DNA of 52,497 nucleotides. It comes from Modestobacter marinus (GTDB lineage Bacteria > Actinomycetota > Actinomycetes > Mycobacteriales > Geodermatophilaceae). Positions 40,690 through 50,046 of this stretch are shown piece after piece. The notes beneath the pieces were generated by a model. That model saw only the letters and a program-made list of their open reading frames with translations, had not been told where the DNA came from and did not search any database. The position numbers and the translations under genes were made by a program. Each line of letters begins with the position of its first letter. Position 1 is the stretch's first letter. Location: the NCBI RefSeq assembly GCF_019799945.1, contig NZ_JABGCH010000030.1, positions 1 to 52,497 on the forward strand, written 5' to 3'.

Positions 40690-43002
40690 ATGAGCGAGCC
40701 GCTGTGGGTGCGCCGTGCTCTGCCGCAGCTGGCGCCCGATGCCGGGCTCGTCGGCCGGTGGCGGCCCGGCCGCGCCGCCGACGTCTCCGCCTCCCGGCGA
40801 CAGCTGGCGGCCGCGATGCAGGACGGCGACCGGCCGATGGCCGCGAGCGATGAAGCCGTGGAACGGCTGCTGCTGGCGTTTGAGGAGCTGGTCAGCAACG
40901 CCGTCCGGCACGCCCGGCCGCCGGTCGAGGCGACCGTCACGGCGACCGACCGTTTCTGGCTGCTTCAGGTCACTGACGACGCTGGTGAGGAGCCGCCGTC
41001 CCCGGCGGTCGACCGCGACGCCGCCCTCGGTGGACTCGGTCTCGGCATGGTCGCGGCCATCTGCGGCGCGGTGGGCTGGGAGCCGCTCGAGGCCGGGCGC
41101 AAGGTCGTCTGGGCTCGGCTGGACTTCACCGGCGATGAGGCGCTCGGCTCGGTGCCCCGGCCTCGCGACGGCGCCACCGACCCGCCCCCCGCCCGGGCGA
41201 TCGGACCCACGGTGAGCACCCCGCAGCACCCAGCCCCGGCGCCGGCGGCGGCGGCGGCGCCGGCCCTCTCGGCGGCTCCCGCTGCGACCCACGACGCGGT
41301 CCCGGCGACTGCTGGGGTGGTCGGTGAGATCGCCGCGTCGCGGCTGGGGGCCGGGGTGCTCGCGGCGGCGCTGGCTGCGTTGCCGGACGGGGTGGCGATC
41401 TTCGACCGCGAGTGGACGATCGACTACGTCAACCCGGTGGGGGCGGCGCTGCTCGGCCGGCCGGCCGGCGAGCTGGTGGGGCGCAACATCTGGGTCGCCC
41501 TGCCCGAGCTCGGCGGCACCATCCTGCACGACTTCTTGCTGCACGCCCGTGGCGTCGGCGAGCCGGTGACCTGGGCCGGCTTCTACCCACCGGCCGGCCG
41601 GTGGCTGTCGGTCACCGCCGGCACGTTGGGCGGCCTGCTGCAGATGACCTTCCGCGCCACCGACGACCGGCCCGACGAGCCGGTCGCCGCCGGCACCGGG
41701 CCGGAACGGGCGGCGACCGACACCGAAGCCGATCGGGACCGGCTGCGGTTCCTCGCCGAGGTCAGCGAGTCCCTCATCGCGACGCTGGACACCGGCGCGT
41801 CGGCCAGCCGGCTGGCCGAGCTGACCGCTCGCCGGTTCTGCGACTGGGCGATCGTGGCCCTGGTCGGCGAGGACGGCCGGGACAACGAGGATTCTTGGGC
41901 GCACCGCGATCCAGGCCGGGCTGCGGATCTGGACACCTACATGCGCGGCCGGCTGCGCGGCACCGGCGACGACACCGTTCTGGTCAACGCGCTGCTGACC
42001 GGCGAGCCGATCCAGGTGCCCACGATCAACCAGGAACAGGTAGCCCCCTCGCTGCCCACCGAGCAGGTGCGCGAAGCCTGGCAGCGGCTGAACCTCACCT
42101 CCTGCAGCATCGTGCCGTTGCGCGCCCGAGGGGAGACCTTCGGCGTGCTGGCGTTGATGAACGCCGACGGCCAGCCACTGCAGACGGAGCTGGAGCTGGC
42201 CACCGCCGTCGAGGTCGCCCGCCGCGGCGCGCTCGCGCTGGACAATGCCCGGCTCTACGGCCGCCAGCTCAAGGTCGCCGAGACCCTGCAGCACAGCCTG
42301 CTCACCCCACCTCCCCAGCCGGACCGCCTGCAGATCTGCGTGCGCTACCGGCCCGCGGCCAGCCACCAGCAGGTCGGCGGCGACTGGTACGACGCCTTCA
42401 CGCAGCCCGACGGCGCCACCATGCTGGTGATCGGCGACGTGGTCGGGCACAACGTCGACGCCGCCGCCGCGATGGGCCAGATCCGCAGCATCCTGCGCGG
42501 CATCGCCTACGACCGGCCGGAGAGCCCCGCGCAGATCCTGCGCCGGGTCGACGCCGCGCTGGCCGGCCTGCACGTCGACACCCTCGCCACCGCCCTCATC
42601 GCCCGCATCGAGCAGACCCCACAACACGAGGCCGCCGAACAGCGGCTGCTGCGGTGGTCCTCCGCGGGCCACCTCCCGCCTCTGCTATTGCACGCCGACG
42701 GGACGGTGCAACTGCTCGACAGCCCGCCGGAGCGGCTGCTCGGCACCGGCACCACCAGCCCACGCAACGACCACCAGGCCCTCGTGTGCCCCGGCGACAC
42801 CGTCCTCTTCTACACCGACGGCCTGGTCGAGACCGGCCGCACCGCCATCGATGAGGGCATTGCGCGGCTCGCCACCGAACTCGCCCTCCTGCGGGCCGTG
42901 CCGGTGGACGAGCTCTGTGACCGGCTGCTCGCTCGGATCGCGCCCGGCCGCACCGACGACGACATCGCCGTACTCGCCCTGCACGCAGGCACCGACGGCT
43001 GA
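40690..43002 (+). CDS. RsbW-like kinase-PAS-GAF-SpoIIE phosphatase fusion
   Basis: A 770-residue cytoplasmic signalling protein. Order: HATPase of the anti-sigma type at about 25-155 (N-box EELVSNAVRHARP near 66, GGLGLGMVAAIC near 117); Ala/Pro linker; PAS at about 225-330 (LPDGVAIFDREWTIDYVN); GAF at about 350-520 (LAEVSESLIATLDTG); PP2C at about 540-765 (QVGGDWYDAF, VIGDVVGHNVDAAAAM, FYTDGLVE, GRTDDDIAVLAL) with all metal-binding aspartates in place. The kinase-like and phosphatase domains could oppose each other on one anti-anti-sigma substrate. ATG with GAAGGAG. Confidence 0.9.
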   Translation: MSEPLWVRRALPQLAPDAGLVGRWRPGRAADVSASRRQLAAAMQDGDRPMAASDEAVERLLLAFEELVSNAVRHARPPVEATVTATDRFWLLQVTDDAGEEPPSPAVDRDAALGGLGLGMVAAICGAVGWEPLEAGRKVVWARLDFTGDEALGSVPRPRDGATDPPPARAIGPTVSTPQHPAPAPAAAAAPALSAAPAATHDAVPATAGVVGEIAASRLGAGVLAAALAALPDGVAIFDREWTIDYVNPVGAALLGRPAGELVGRNIWVALPELGGTILHDFLLHARGVGEPVTWAGFYPPAGRWLSVTAGTLGGLLQMTFRATDDRPDEPVAAGTGPERAATDTEADRDRLRFLAEVSESLIATLDTGASASRLAELTARRFCDWAIVALVGEDGRDNEDSWAHRDPGRAADLDTYMRGRLRGTGDDTVLVNALLTGEPIQVPTINQEQVAPSLPTEQVREAWQRLNLTSCSIVPLRARGETFGVLALMNADGQPLQTELELATAVEVARRGALALDNARLYGRQLKVAETLQHSLLTPPPQPDRLQICVRYRPAASHQQVGGDWYDAFTQPDGATMLVIGDVVGHNVDAAAAMGQIRSILRGIAYDRPESPAQILRRVDAALAGLHVDTLATALIARIEQTPQHEAAEQRLLRWSSAGHLPPLLLHADGTVQLLDSPPERLLGTGTTSPRNDHQALVCPGDTVLFYTDGLVETGRTAIDEGIARLATELALLRAVPVDELCDRLLARIAPGRTDDDIAVLALHAGTDG

Positions 43003-43494
43003 GCCGTCCGAACGTCCGGCCGCCCGGCGAGTCGCTCCCGGATGGCGGTGAACATGTCGCTGGGCACGGGAACCGTCGATCTGTCACCTCCGAGAACCGA
43101 ATTCGCCCAAGGCCAGAACCCGTGGATCTGACGTTGGTCACCGGCGAGGGCCAACAGGGTGCCAATGAAGCGAACGCGACGGCGCGCGACCCTCCGTGGG
43201 CCGACGCTGGCCGCCACATCCCCGGCTCCGGCCAGCGGTCGCCGGGGGCGGGCGGGGACACTCGCGCCGAAATCCGCGGCTGGCCAGGTCGCCGGGGGCG
43301 GGCGGGGACACTCGCGCCGAAATCCGCGGCTGGCCAGGATCGCGGTCCGCCTACGGGGCGTCGCGGAGTCTTCGTGCTGCGGGACCGCTCGCAGCGGTAA
43401 CCGTCGGTCGGGGCTCGCGGCAGCCTCCGGGGATCAAGACCGGCGGCCGTGCTGGACTCTGGAGTTGGCTTCACGGTTCGGTCACGGTGGAGAC
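43003..43494. other. non-coding gap with a tandem repeat
   Basis: About 490 bp without a supportable gene; open frames here are arginine-rich shadows. It contains the 50-bp tandem duplication listed separately. Confidence 0.45.
43238..43337. repeat. perfect 50-bp tandem duplication
   Basis: Two adjacent identical 50-bp units (43238-43287 and 43288-43337), each starting GTCGCCGGGGGCGGGCGGGG and ending GCGGCTGGCCAG, with GCCAG again just before the first unit. It is a recent duplication in non-coding island DNA. Confidence 0.9.
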
Positions 43495-43905
43495 ATGGCT
43501 GAGCCCCCGGCCGCCCGTCCCGACCGCCTATCCGCGCCGAAGGCCGCGTTAGCCGGCCCCGCCCGCCACGGACCCCCAGGGTCGATGACTCACGCTGATC
43601 ACGACGATTTCGCCTCTGGTCGGAGCGGCGGCCCGCGGCGGTGGCTCGTCGGCGCCGACGCGGTGATGCCACGCCCGCGACCGGCAAACGGCCACCCGAC
43701 GGCCGGTGCAGCCCCGGTCGGCCGGCTGCACGCGATCGACGAGACGGGCCTGACGTCGGGACGGGCGGTCTGCCTCGCCCCCGTCGTGTCGCTGGATCCA
43801 GCCGTGTGGTTCTGGCCGGGATCCGCCGACCGCGTCTGGCCGCTGTGCTGGGCCTGCCTCACCGTCACGCATGACGCCGGCGACGGCCCCGGCTCCCTCA
43901 GCTGA
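43495..43905 (+). CDS. hypothetical protein
   Basis: A 136-codon frame from ATG 43495 with GGTGGAGA just ahead; a second ATG at 43585 is possible. The C-terminal half looks structured, with RLHAIDETGLTSGRAVCLAPV and VWPLCWACLTVTHDAG: a His and spaced cysteines, including a WPLCWAC motif, suggest a small metal-binding fold. The N-terminal half is low complexity. No family recognised. Moderate confidence that it is a real gene. Confidence 0.4.
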   Translation: MAEPPAARPDRLSAPKAALAGPARHGPPGSMTHADHDDFASGRSGGPRRWLVGADAVMPRPRPANGHPTAGAAPVGRLHAIDETGLTSGRAVCLAPVVSLDPAVWFWPGSADRVWPLCWACLTVTHDAGDGPGSLS

Positions 43906-44750
43906 CCGGCCACCCCGGGTTGGCCGGCCGCGCTGCGACGTCGCCGCCGACCTGCGGCTCCATCCGGCGACGAGGCGAGCGTGGTAGGGCAGTCAGCCTG
44001 CGGATTAGGTATCCGCAGGCGCATCTTGTGACCTGGGCCTTCTGCCTCGGTGGTCGCGGTGTGGTCGCGTCGTCCGGAGCCAGTGGTCCTGCGTTGACAC
44101 CGGGTCCTTGACGCGGATGGTCAGACGCGGCTGGCCCAGCCGCCGCTCTCCGCGGGCAGGCGCCGCTTGGCCTGAACATCCGGCTTTCGGCACCGCCGGC
44201 CCAAACCTGGTGCTAGAGGTTGACGAGCTGCCAACCGTCGCGGTCGAGCTCGTTGATGAGTACCCGGCTCGGGCCGGTCCGCCGTTGCCGGAGTCGATGA
44301 GCTCGGGCTCCGGTCGGCCGCAGGACTCGTGTCGCCTCCACGTTCCCGTCCGACTCGACGTGCACGGTCATGTGCTACCACAGCTTCGTGATGGGCACGG
44401 TAGTCAGCGGGGGCGCTATAAGGGCTGGGGGGCGTCGGCGGCACGGCGGCCTGGCGCCCTGGGTGCTCTCTCTGGCCTCTGTCCCTAACCGTCTCCAAGG
44501 CTCGCCCGTAGACCCAGCGGCAGAAGCAGGTCGAGCACGACCGTCGCCCACCAAGCAGACCTACCAGGGCGGTATCACCGTGGCTCCTCGGCGCTCGGAA
44601 AGGCGACCGGTCCTGGGGTTCGTGAAACGTCAACGGGGATCGCGGCACGCGTTTCCGTGCGTAGCTCACCGCCGGTAGCGGTCTGCATTGACCGTCCGTG
44701 GTCTGTTGGCCACGCTGCATTGGCACGGCGCACTCCGCCCGGGAGGGTTG
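43906..44750. other. 845-bp gap with hairpin and gene remnants
   Basis: No intact gene is supported. It contains a 9-bp perfect hairpin at 43996-44020 (GCCTGCGGA / TCCGCAGGC with loop TTAGGTA), possibly the terminator of the preceding ORF, and a degenerate leftward ORF at 44213-44371. The promoter of the TIR-nSTAND gene should lie in the last part, but no TAnnnT box stands out. The DNA is visibly less GC-rich than the chromosome outside the island. Confidence 0.45.
44213..44371 (-). pseudogene. small degenerate ORF
   Basis: A 52-codon frame whose ends look real (MTVHVESDGNVEATRVLRPT; INELDRDGWQLVNL) while the middle is arginine-rich nonsense. Another frame there reads AELIDSGNGGPARAG-like sequence, so two compensating indels may have occurred. 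No family recognised. Confidence 0.3.
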
Positions 44751-47700
44751 ATGGCTAGGGTCTTCGTCAGCCATTCGAGCAGGGACGCCGCCCTGGCCGC
44801 GGACGTGCACCGGTGGTTGGTCGATGAGGGCCATGAAGCGTTCCTCGACCAGGACTTGTCTGACGGCATCCTCGCCGGCGAGGAGTGGGAGAAGCGGCTG
44901 CACGAGCGGCTGCGCTGGGCCGACGCCGTGGTCTGCGTGCTGACCTCGGCCTATCTGGCGTCGGTGTGGTGCACCGCCGAGCTGGCGATTGCTCAGTCGC
45001 GGGGGAGCCGGCTGCTGCCGATTCGAGCTGAATACGGACTCCGGCATCCGCTGCTGGACTCCGTGCAGTACGTGGACTTGACGCTCGATGCGGCAGCGGC
45101 CCGGGCAAGGGTGATCGAGGCGCTACTGCGGGTCGACGCTGCGGGCGGATATGGCCGGCCGGATGACCGCTCACCGTTCCCGGGCCTGCGCCCCCTGGAC
45201 ACGGACGAGCACTCGGTGTTCTTCGGTCGCGCTCGCGAGATCGACGAGCTCGCCACCCTGCTGCGCTCACCGGCGGAACAAGCCTATCCAGCGGTCCTGG
45301 TCGTCGTGGGCCCGTCTGGCTGCGGGAAGTCGTCGTTGGTGCGGGCGGGGCTGCTGCCGGTGATGGCGGCCGAGCCAGGGTGGTGGACGCTACCGGCGAT
45401 CCTGCCCGGCACCCAGCCGGTGGCGGCACTCGCCCGTGAGCTGGCCGCCTCGGCTCACCAGCTCGGCCTGGCCTGGACGGTCACCGACGTGCGCCGCCGC
45501 CTCGACGCTGGCGACCTCACCGGATTGGTCGATGACCTTCTCCTCGCCGTGCCTGGACGTCGCCGCCGGCACCTGCTGATCGTGGTCGATCAGTTCGAGG
45601 AGCTGCTGACCCAGACCGGACTGCAGCAGCGGGCCCAGTTCGCCGAGCTGCTACGGGATGCCCTGGCCGGTCCGATGCGGGTTGTGGCCACGCTGCGCCC
45701 CGAGTTCCTCGAACCGCTGCTCGCCAGCTCGGATCTGTCCGCTCTCCCGACGCGAACCCACATCCTGCGGCCGCTTCGGCCCGAGGCGTTGCGCGCGGTC
45801 ATCGAAGGCCCGGCCGACCGGGCCGGCATCACCATCGACGCGGAACTGGTGCCGCGTCTGGTTGCCGATACCGGCGGCGGCGAGGCGCTGCCGCTGCTGG
45901 CCTACACCTTGGCTCAGCTAGCCGACGGCGTCACCCGCGGCGGACGGCTAACCACCACCCGGTACGAGCAGCTCGGTGAGGTGCACGGGGTGCTGGTCCG
46001 GCAGGCCGACGCGGCGCTGGCTGACGCCCTCGCCGCTGGTGGGCGCTCCCGTGAAGAGGTGATCCGGGAGCTCCTCAGGCTCGTGACCGTTGACGAGCAG
46101 GGCCGCCCCACCCGCTGGCGCGTTCCCCGCGATGAGTTGCCGCGCCAGGTGCTCACCGAGCTGCAGCCGTTCATCGACCGTCGGCTGCTCACCACCGACA
46201 CCGAGGGCGGCCATGTCGTCCTCGGTGTCGCCCACGAGGCGTTCCTGTCCGCCTGGCCACCCCTCATCGAGGCGATTGCCGCTGCGGCGTCGGCGCTGCG
46301 TGCCCGACGCCAGGTCGAACAGGCCGCGGCCCAATGGATCGAGGACGGGCACGCATCGTCCCGGCTGTGGGAACGTGGCCAACTCGCCGCCGCACTCGCC
46401 GACACCGGCGCGCGCCTTCAGTCACACCGCGGGGCGCCGAAGGCACCTCCCGCCGGCGATGGATTCGTCCCGCATCGGCGATCGCCGGTGCAATGGCGAC
46501 GCGGGCACCGGACCTTGGTAGCCGAACGCGTAGAGCTGAGCGCCCGCGCCCGGGACTTCCTCGCCGCGAGCATCCGCCGCGACCGCCGCCGCCGTAATCG
46601 GGCTGTCACCACTCTGTCGGTGCTCCTCGTGCTGGCGCTCGGCGCGGCGGCGTTCGCGATTGGCCAGCAGCGTTCAGCGGAGGAACGCCAGCGGCTCGCC
46701 ACCGCTCGCCTGCTCGTCACGCAGGCCGAGAGCAGCCTCGACCGTGACCCTCGGACGGCGCTGAGAATGGGCGAAGCGGCCCTACGCATCCATCCCAGTT
46801 CGGAGACAGAGTCGGCGCTGGTGAGGAACGTTCTCACCACTCCATACACGGGAACCCTCACCGGTTCGGTGTATGCGGTGGCGTTCGCCCCGAACGGGCA
46901 CATCCTGGCCACCGTTAGCGCCGAGGACAGCAGCAGCGTCATCCTGTGGGACACCGCTGACCCGGCGGCACCCCAGCGGCTGGGCGCTCCGCTCAGCGGC
47001 CACACCGGCTGGGTGTCCGAGGTGGTGTTCGCCCGCGACGGGCACACCCTGGCCACCGCCGGCGCCGACGGCACGCTCTTATGGGATGTCACCGACCCGG
47101 CCGCACCGCAGCGGCTGGGCGCTCCGCTCAGCGGCCACACCGGCGGGGTGTATGCGGTGGCGTTCGCCCCGAACGGGCACATCCTGGCCACCGCCGGCGG
47201 CGACGACGGCACCCTCATCCTGTGGGATATCACCGACCCGGCCGCACCCCGGCAACTCGGCTCCCCATTCACCGGACACTCCCTCGAGGTGAACGCGGTG
47301 GCGTTCGCGCGGAACGGGCACATCCTGGCCACCGCCGGCAGCGACGACCTCGGCGGCAGTTTCGTCATCCTGTGGGATATCACCGACCCGGCCGCACCCC
47401 GGCGACTCGGCTCTCCGCTCACCGGCTACAGCGGCGTGGTGCATGTGGCGTTCGCCCCCGACGGGCACGCGATGGTAACTGCCGACGCCGGTGCCACGGT
47501 CATCCTGTGGGATGTCACCGACCCGGCCGTACCGCAGCGTCTGGGCTCCTCGCTCAGCGGCCACACCGGCGGGGTGTATGCGGTGGCGTTCGCCCCGAAC
47601 GGGCACACCCTGGCCACCGCCGGCGCCAACGGCACGCTCTTATGGGATATCACCGACCCGGCCGTACCGCAGCGTCTGGGCTCCTCGCTCAGCGGCCACA

Positions 47701-49049
47701 CCGGCGGGGTGTATGCGGTGGCGTTCGCCCCGAACGGGCACACCCTGGCCACCGCCGGCTACGACACCGTCATCCTGTGGGAGCTCACCGACCCGGCCGC
47801 ACCCCAGCAGTTGGGCGCCCCACTCAGCGGCCACACCAGCGGGGTGGGTGCGGTCGCTTTCGCCCCCAACAAGCACATCCTGGCCACCGCTGGCTTCGAC
47901 GAGAGCAATGACAACAGCCGAGTGATTGAGGACAGCACCGTCGTCCTGTGGGATGTCACCAACCCTGCCACACCACAGCGACTCGGCTCACCTCTCAGGA
48001 GCTCGTTGGGGATGGTGTTCGCGTTGGTGTTCGCCCCGAACGGACGCACTCTGGTCACCGCCGGCGCCGACGGCACCGTGTTGTGGGACATCAGCGACCC
48101 GGCTGCTCCCCGCCAACTCGGCGCTCCGCTCACCGGCCACCCCGGCGCGGTCATAGACGTGGCGTTCGCCCCCGACGGACACATCCTGGCCACCGCTGGC
48201 GCCGACGACGGCGCCATCATTCTGTGGGACACCACTGACCCGGCGGCACCCCAGCGGCTGGGCGCTCCGCTCAGCGGCCACACCGGCGGGGTGTCCGAGG
48301 TGGCGTTCGTCCCCGACGGGCACACCCTGGGCACCGCTGGCGCCGACGACGGCGCCATCATTCTGTGGGACACCACTGACCCGGCGGCACCCCAGCGGCT
48401 GGGCGCTCCGCTCAGCGGCCACACCGGCGGGGTGTCCGAGGTGGCGTTCGTCCCCGACGGGCACACCCTGGGCACCGCTGGCGCCGACGACGGCGCCATC
48501 ATTCTGTGGGACACCACTGACCCGGCGGCACCCCAGCGGCTGGGCGCTCCGCTCAGCGGCCACACCGGCGAAGTCTCCGAGGTGGCGTTCGCCCCCGACG
48601 GGCACATCCTGGCCACCGCCGGCGGCGACGACGGCACCCTCATCCTGTGGGACACCACTGACCCGGCCGCACCCCGGCGACTCGGCTCTTCACTCACCGG
48701 CCACACGGGCGGGGTGTGGGAGGCGGCGTTCGTCTCGAACGGGCACATCCTGGCTACTGTCGGCAACGACGGCATCATCCTGTGGGATATCGCCGACCCG
48801 GCCAGGCCACAGCGGCTCAGCCCCCGGCTCCCCGACGGGGTGTATGAGGTGGCGTTCGCTCCGAACGGCCACACCATGGCCACCGGCGGCCGTAACGGCA
48901 CCGTCATACTTTGGGACTTCACGGGCCTTCAGTCACTTCGTGCACACGCAATCGAACATGCCTGCGCCATCACTGGCGGTAGCTTTAGTCATTCGGAGTG
49001 GGCGAAGTACGTGCCAGGTTTGAAATACATCGACGCTTGTGGAACATAA
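44751..49049 (+). CDS. TIR-nSTAND-transmembrane-WD40 protein (NLR-like, candidate defence gene)
   Basis: A 1432-residue protein. TIR domain at about 1-130: ARVFVSHSSRDAALAADVHRWL, with SVWCTAEL placing Glu77 where TIR NADases have their catalytic glutamate. nSTAND NTPase at about 145-570: FFGRAREIDEL, Walker A VGPSGCGKSSLV near 187, Walker B LLIVVDQFEELLT near 278. One membrane helix at about 618-638 (AVTTLSVLLVLALGAAAFAI). Then 15 WD40 units at about 705-1392, each with GHT..V..VAFAP.GH.LATAG..G..LWD, enough for two seven-blade propellers. It ends HAIEHACAITGG ... WAKYVPGLKYIDACG, the usual closing segment of actinobacterial STAND-WD40 proteins, so it is complete. ATG 44751 has GGGAGG at 44741-44746. 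TIR/STAND/WD40 combinations are known as sensor-effector conflict proteins; the antiviral role here is inferred. Confidence 0.9.
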   Translation: MARVFVSHSSRDAALAADVHRWLVDEGHEAFLDQDLSDGILAGEEWEKRLHERLRWADAVVCVLTSAYLASVWCTAELAIAQSRGSRLLPIRAEYGLRHPLLDSVQYVDLTLDAAAARARVIEALLRVDAAGGYGRPDDRSPFPGLRPLDTDEHSVFFGRAREIDELATLLRSPAEQAYPAVLVVVGPSGCGKSSLVRAGLLPVMAAEPGWWTLPAILPGTQPVAALARELAASAHQLGLAWTVTDVRRRLDAGDLTGLVDDLLLAVPGRRRRHLLIVVDQFEELLTQTGLQQRAQFAELLRDALAGPMRVVATLRPEFLEPLLASSDLSALPTRTHILRPLRPEALRAVIEGPADRAGITIDAELVPRLVADTGGGEALPLLAYTLAQLADGVTRGGRLTTTRYEQLGEVHGVLVRQADAALADALAAGGRSREEVIRELLRLVTVDEQGRPTRWRVPRDELPRQVLTELQPFIDRRLLTTDTEGGHVVLGVAHEAFLSAWPPLIEAIAAAASALRARRQVEQAAAQWIEDGHASSRLWERGQLAAALADTGARLQSHRGAPKAPPAGDGFVPHRRSPVQWRRGHRTLVAERVELSARARDFLAASIRRDRRRRNRAVTTLSVLLVLALGAAAFAIGQQRSAEERQRLATARLLVTQAESSLDRDPRTALRMGEAALRIHPSSETESALVRNVLTTPYTGTLTGSVYAVAFAPNGHILATVSAEDSSSVILWDTADPAAPQRLGAPLSGHTGWVSEVVFARDGHTLATAGADGTLLWDVTDPAAPQRLGAPLSGHTGGVYAVAFAPNGHILATAGGDDGTLILWDITDPAAPRQLGSPFTGHSLEVNAVAFARNGHILATAGSDDLGGSFVILWDITDPAAPRRLGSPLTGYSGVVHVAFAPDGHAMVTADAGATVILWDVTDPAVPQRLGSSLSGHTGGVYAVAFAPNGHTLATAGANGTLLWDITDPAVPQRLGSSLSGHTGGVYAVAFAPNGHTLATAGYDTVILWELTDPAAPQQLGAPLSGHTSGVGAVAFAPNKHILATAGFDESNDNSRVIEDSTVVLWDVTNPATPQRLGSPLRSSLGMVFALVFAPNGRTLVTAGADGTVLWDISDPAAPRQLGAPLTGHPGAVIDVAFAPDGHILATAGADDGAIILWDTTDPAAPQRLGAPLSGHTGGVSEVAFVPDGHTLGTAGADDGAIILWDTTDPAAPQRLGAPLSGHTGGVSEVAFVPDGHTLGTAGADDGAIILWDTTDPAAPQRLGAPLSGHTGEVSEVAFAPDGHILATAGGDDGTLILWDTTDPAAPRRLGSSLTGHTGGVWEAAFVSNGHILATVGNDGIILWDIADPARPQRLSPRLPDGVYEVAFAPNGHTMATGGRNGTVILWDFTGLQSLRAHAIEHACAITGGSFSHSEWAKYVPGLKYIDACGT
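48191..48570 (+). repeat. 141-bp tandem repeat inside the WD40 region
   Basis: About 2.7 copies with a period of 141 bp (47 codons). The unit beginning CACCGCTGGCGCCGACGACG at 48191 recurs at 48332 and at 48473 without change until 48570. A second pair with period 135 bp covers about 47518-47760. Reading frame is preserved. Confidence 0.9.
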
Positions 49050-49710
49050 CTTCTCGCACGGTCTCCCGCGTGCTGGGTCGCTGCGGGGCGCCCCGGCTGG
49101 CCGCGCTAGACTCGATGACCGGCGAGGTGATCCGGTCCTCCAAGGTGACCGCGGTCCGCTACGAGCGGTCCCGGCCCGGCGAGCTGGTGCACATGGACGT
49201 CAAGAAGCTGGCCCGTATCCCCGATGGCGGAGACTGGCGGGCGCACGGCCGCGCCGCCAGCAGCACCAGCCGCGATCGGGCCACCGCCGTCGGCTACGAC
49301 TACGTGCACTCGCTGGTCGATGACCACTCCCGGCTGGCCTACTCCGAGATCCTGCCCGACGAGAAGGGCACCACCTGCGCGGGCTTCCTCACCCGCGCCG
49401 CCGGCTACTTCGCCACCCACGGCATTGCTCGGATCGAGCGGGTGATGACCGACAACGCTGGGCCTACCGGTGGTCCCTGCGCGAGGTCATCACCGCCCTC
49501 GGCGCCCGGAAGATCATCAAGCCGCATTGCCCATGGGAGAACGGCAAGGTCGAACGACTCAACCGCACCCTGGCCACCGAATGGGCCACCGGCAGGTCTT
49601 CGCCAGCAACGACCAGTGCCCCGCCGCCCTGGATCGAGCACTACAACCCACGACGCCGCCACAGCGCCCTCGGCGGACTTCCTCTGATCAGCCGCCTGGC
49701 ACCAACCTGA
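49046..49710 (+). pseudogene. IS481-family transposase remnant
   Basis: The N-terminal third is missing; the remnant begins ITSRTVSRVLGRCGAPRLAA exactly at the stop codon of the WD40 gene. The rve catalytic core follows (GELVHMDVKKLARIPDGGDW, VHSLVDDHSRLAYSEI, VMTDNA with the first two Asp). After that at least three single-base indels are needed to read AYRWSLREVITALGARKIIK, PWENGKVERLNRTLATEW, QVFASNDQ and HYNPRRRHSALGGLPLISRL. Not functional. Confidence 0.85.
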
Positions 49711-50046
49711 TGGCCAGGTACAACTAGGGCATAGCTGGCCAGGGTGAGGTGCGAGTCCTAAGACGCGGATGGTTGGCCTGCTGCAGAGGCAGCGGGTCCG
49801 CGAGAAACCGACCAAGCCTAGAACAACCGGGCCATCGAGTCCTGATCGTGGGGAACCCTCGCTTGAAGGACCGCTCCCAGCGGAAGAATGACTGGCTGGC
49901 CGACAGGCTGGCAGGTAGATGTGTGGTCGCGTTGTGGTCGCGGACTGCACGTCATCGGACGATGAGCGACGGCAATCGTCAACACCCGGTATGGCCCTGA
50001 CCAGCACGGACGGCATCACGCAGTACCGCCTGGCAGTTCACCGGTA
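49711..50046. other. right end of the island, no gene seen
   Basis: About 336 bp between the IS481 remnant and attR. No supportable ORF in either strand. The segment GTGGTCGCGTTGTGGTCGCG (49921-49940) resembles one near 44050 in the same island. Confidence 0.4.

Noticed and set aside
43238-43337. CRISPR-like repeats
   Set aside because: Only two adjacent identical units with no spacers and no cas genes. No CRISPR array was seen anywhere in the window.
43996-44020. 9-bp hairpin with loop TTAGGTA as a possible tRNA anticodon arm
   Set aside because: No T arm (GTTCRANNC) or acceptor pairing follows, so it is not a tRNA or a usual tRNA att fragment; more likely a terminator.
48930-49049. Truncation of the WD40 protein by the IS481 remnant
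   Set aside because: The remnant begins at the stop codon, but the protein already carries the normal closing segment (WAKYVPGLKYIDAC) after the last WD40 unit, so at most a few residues were changed.
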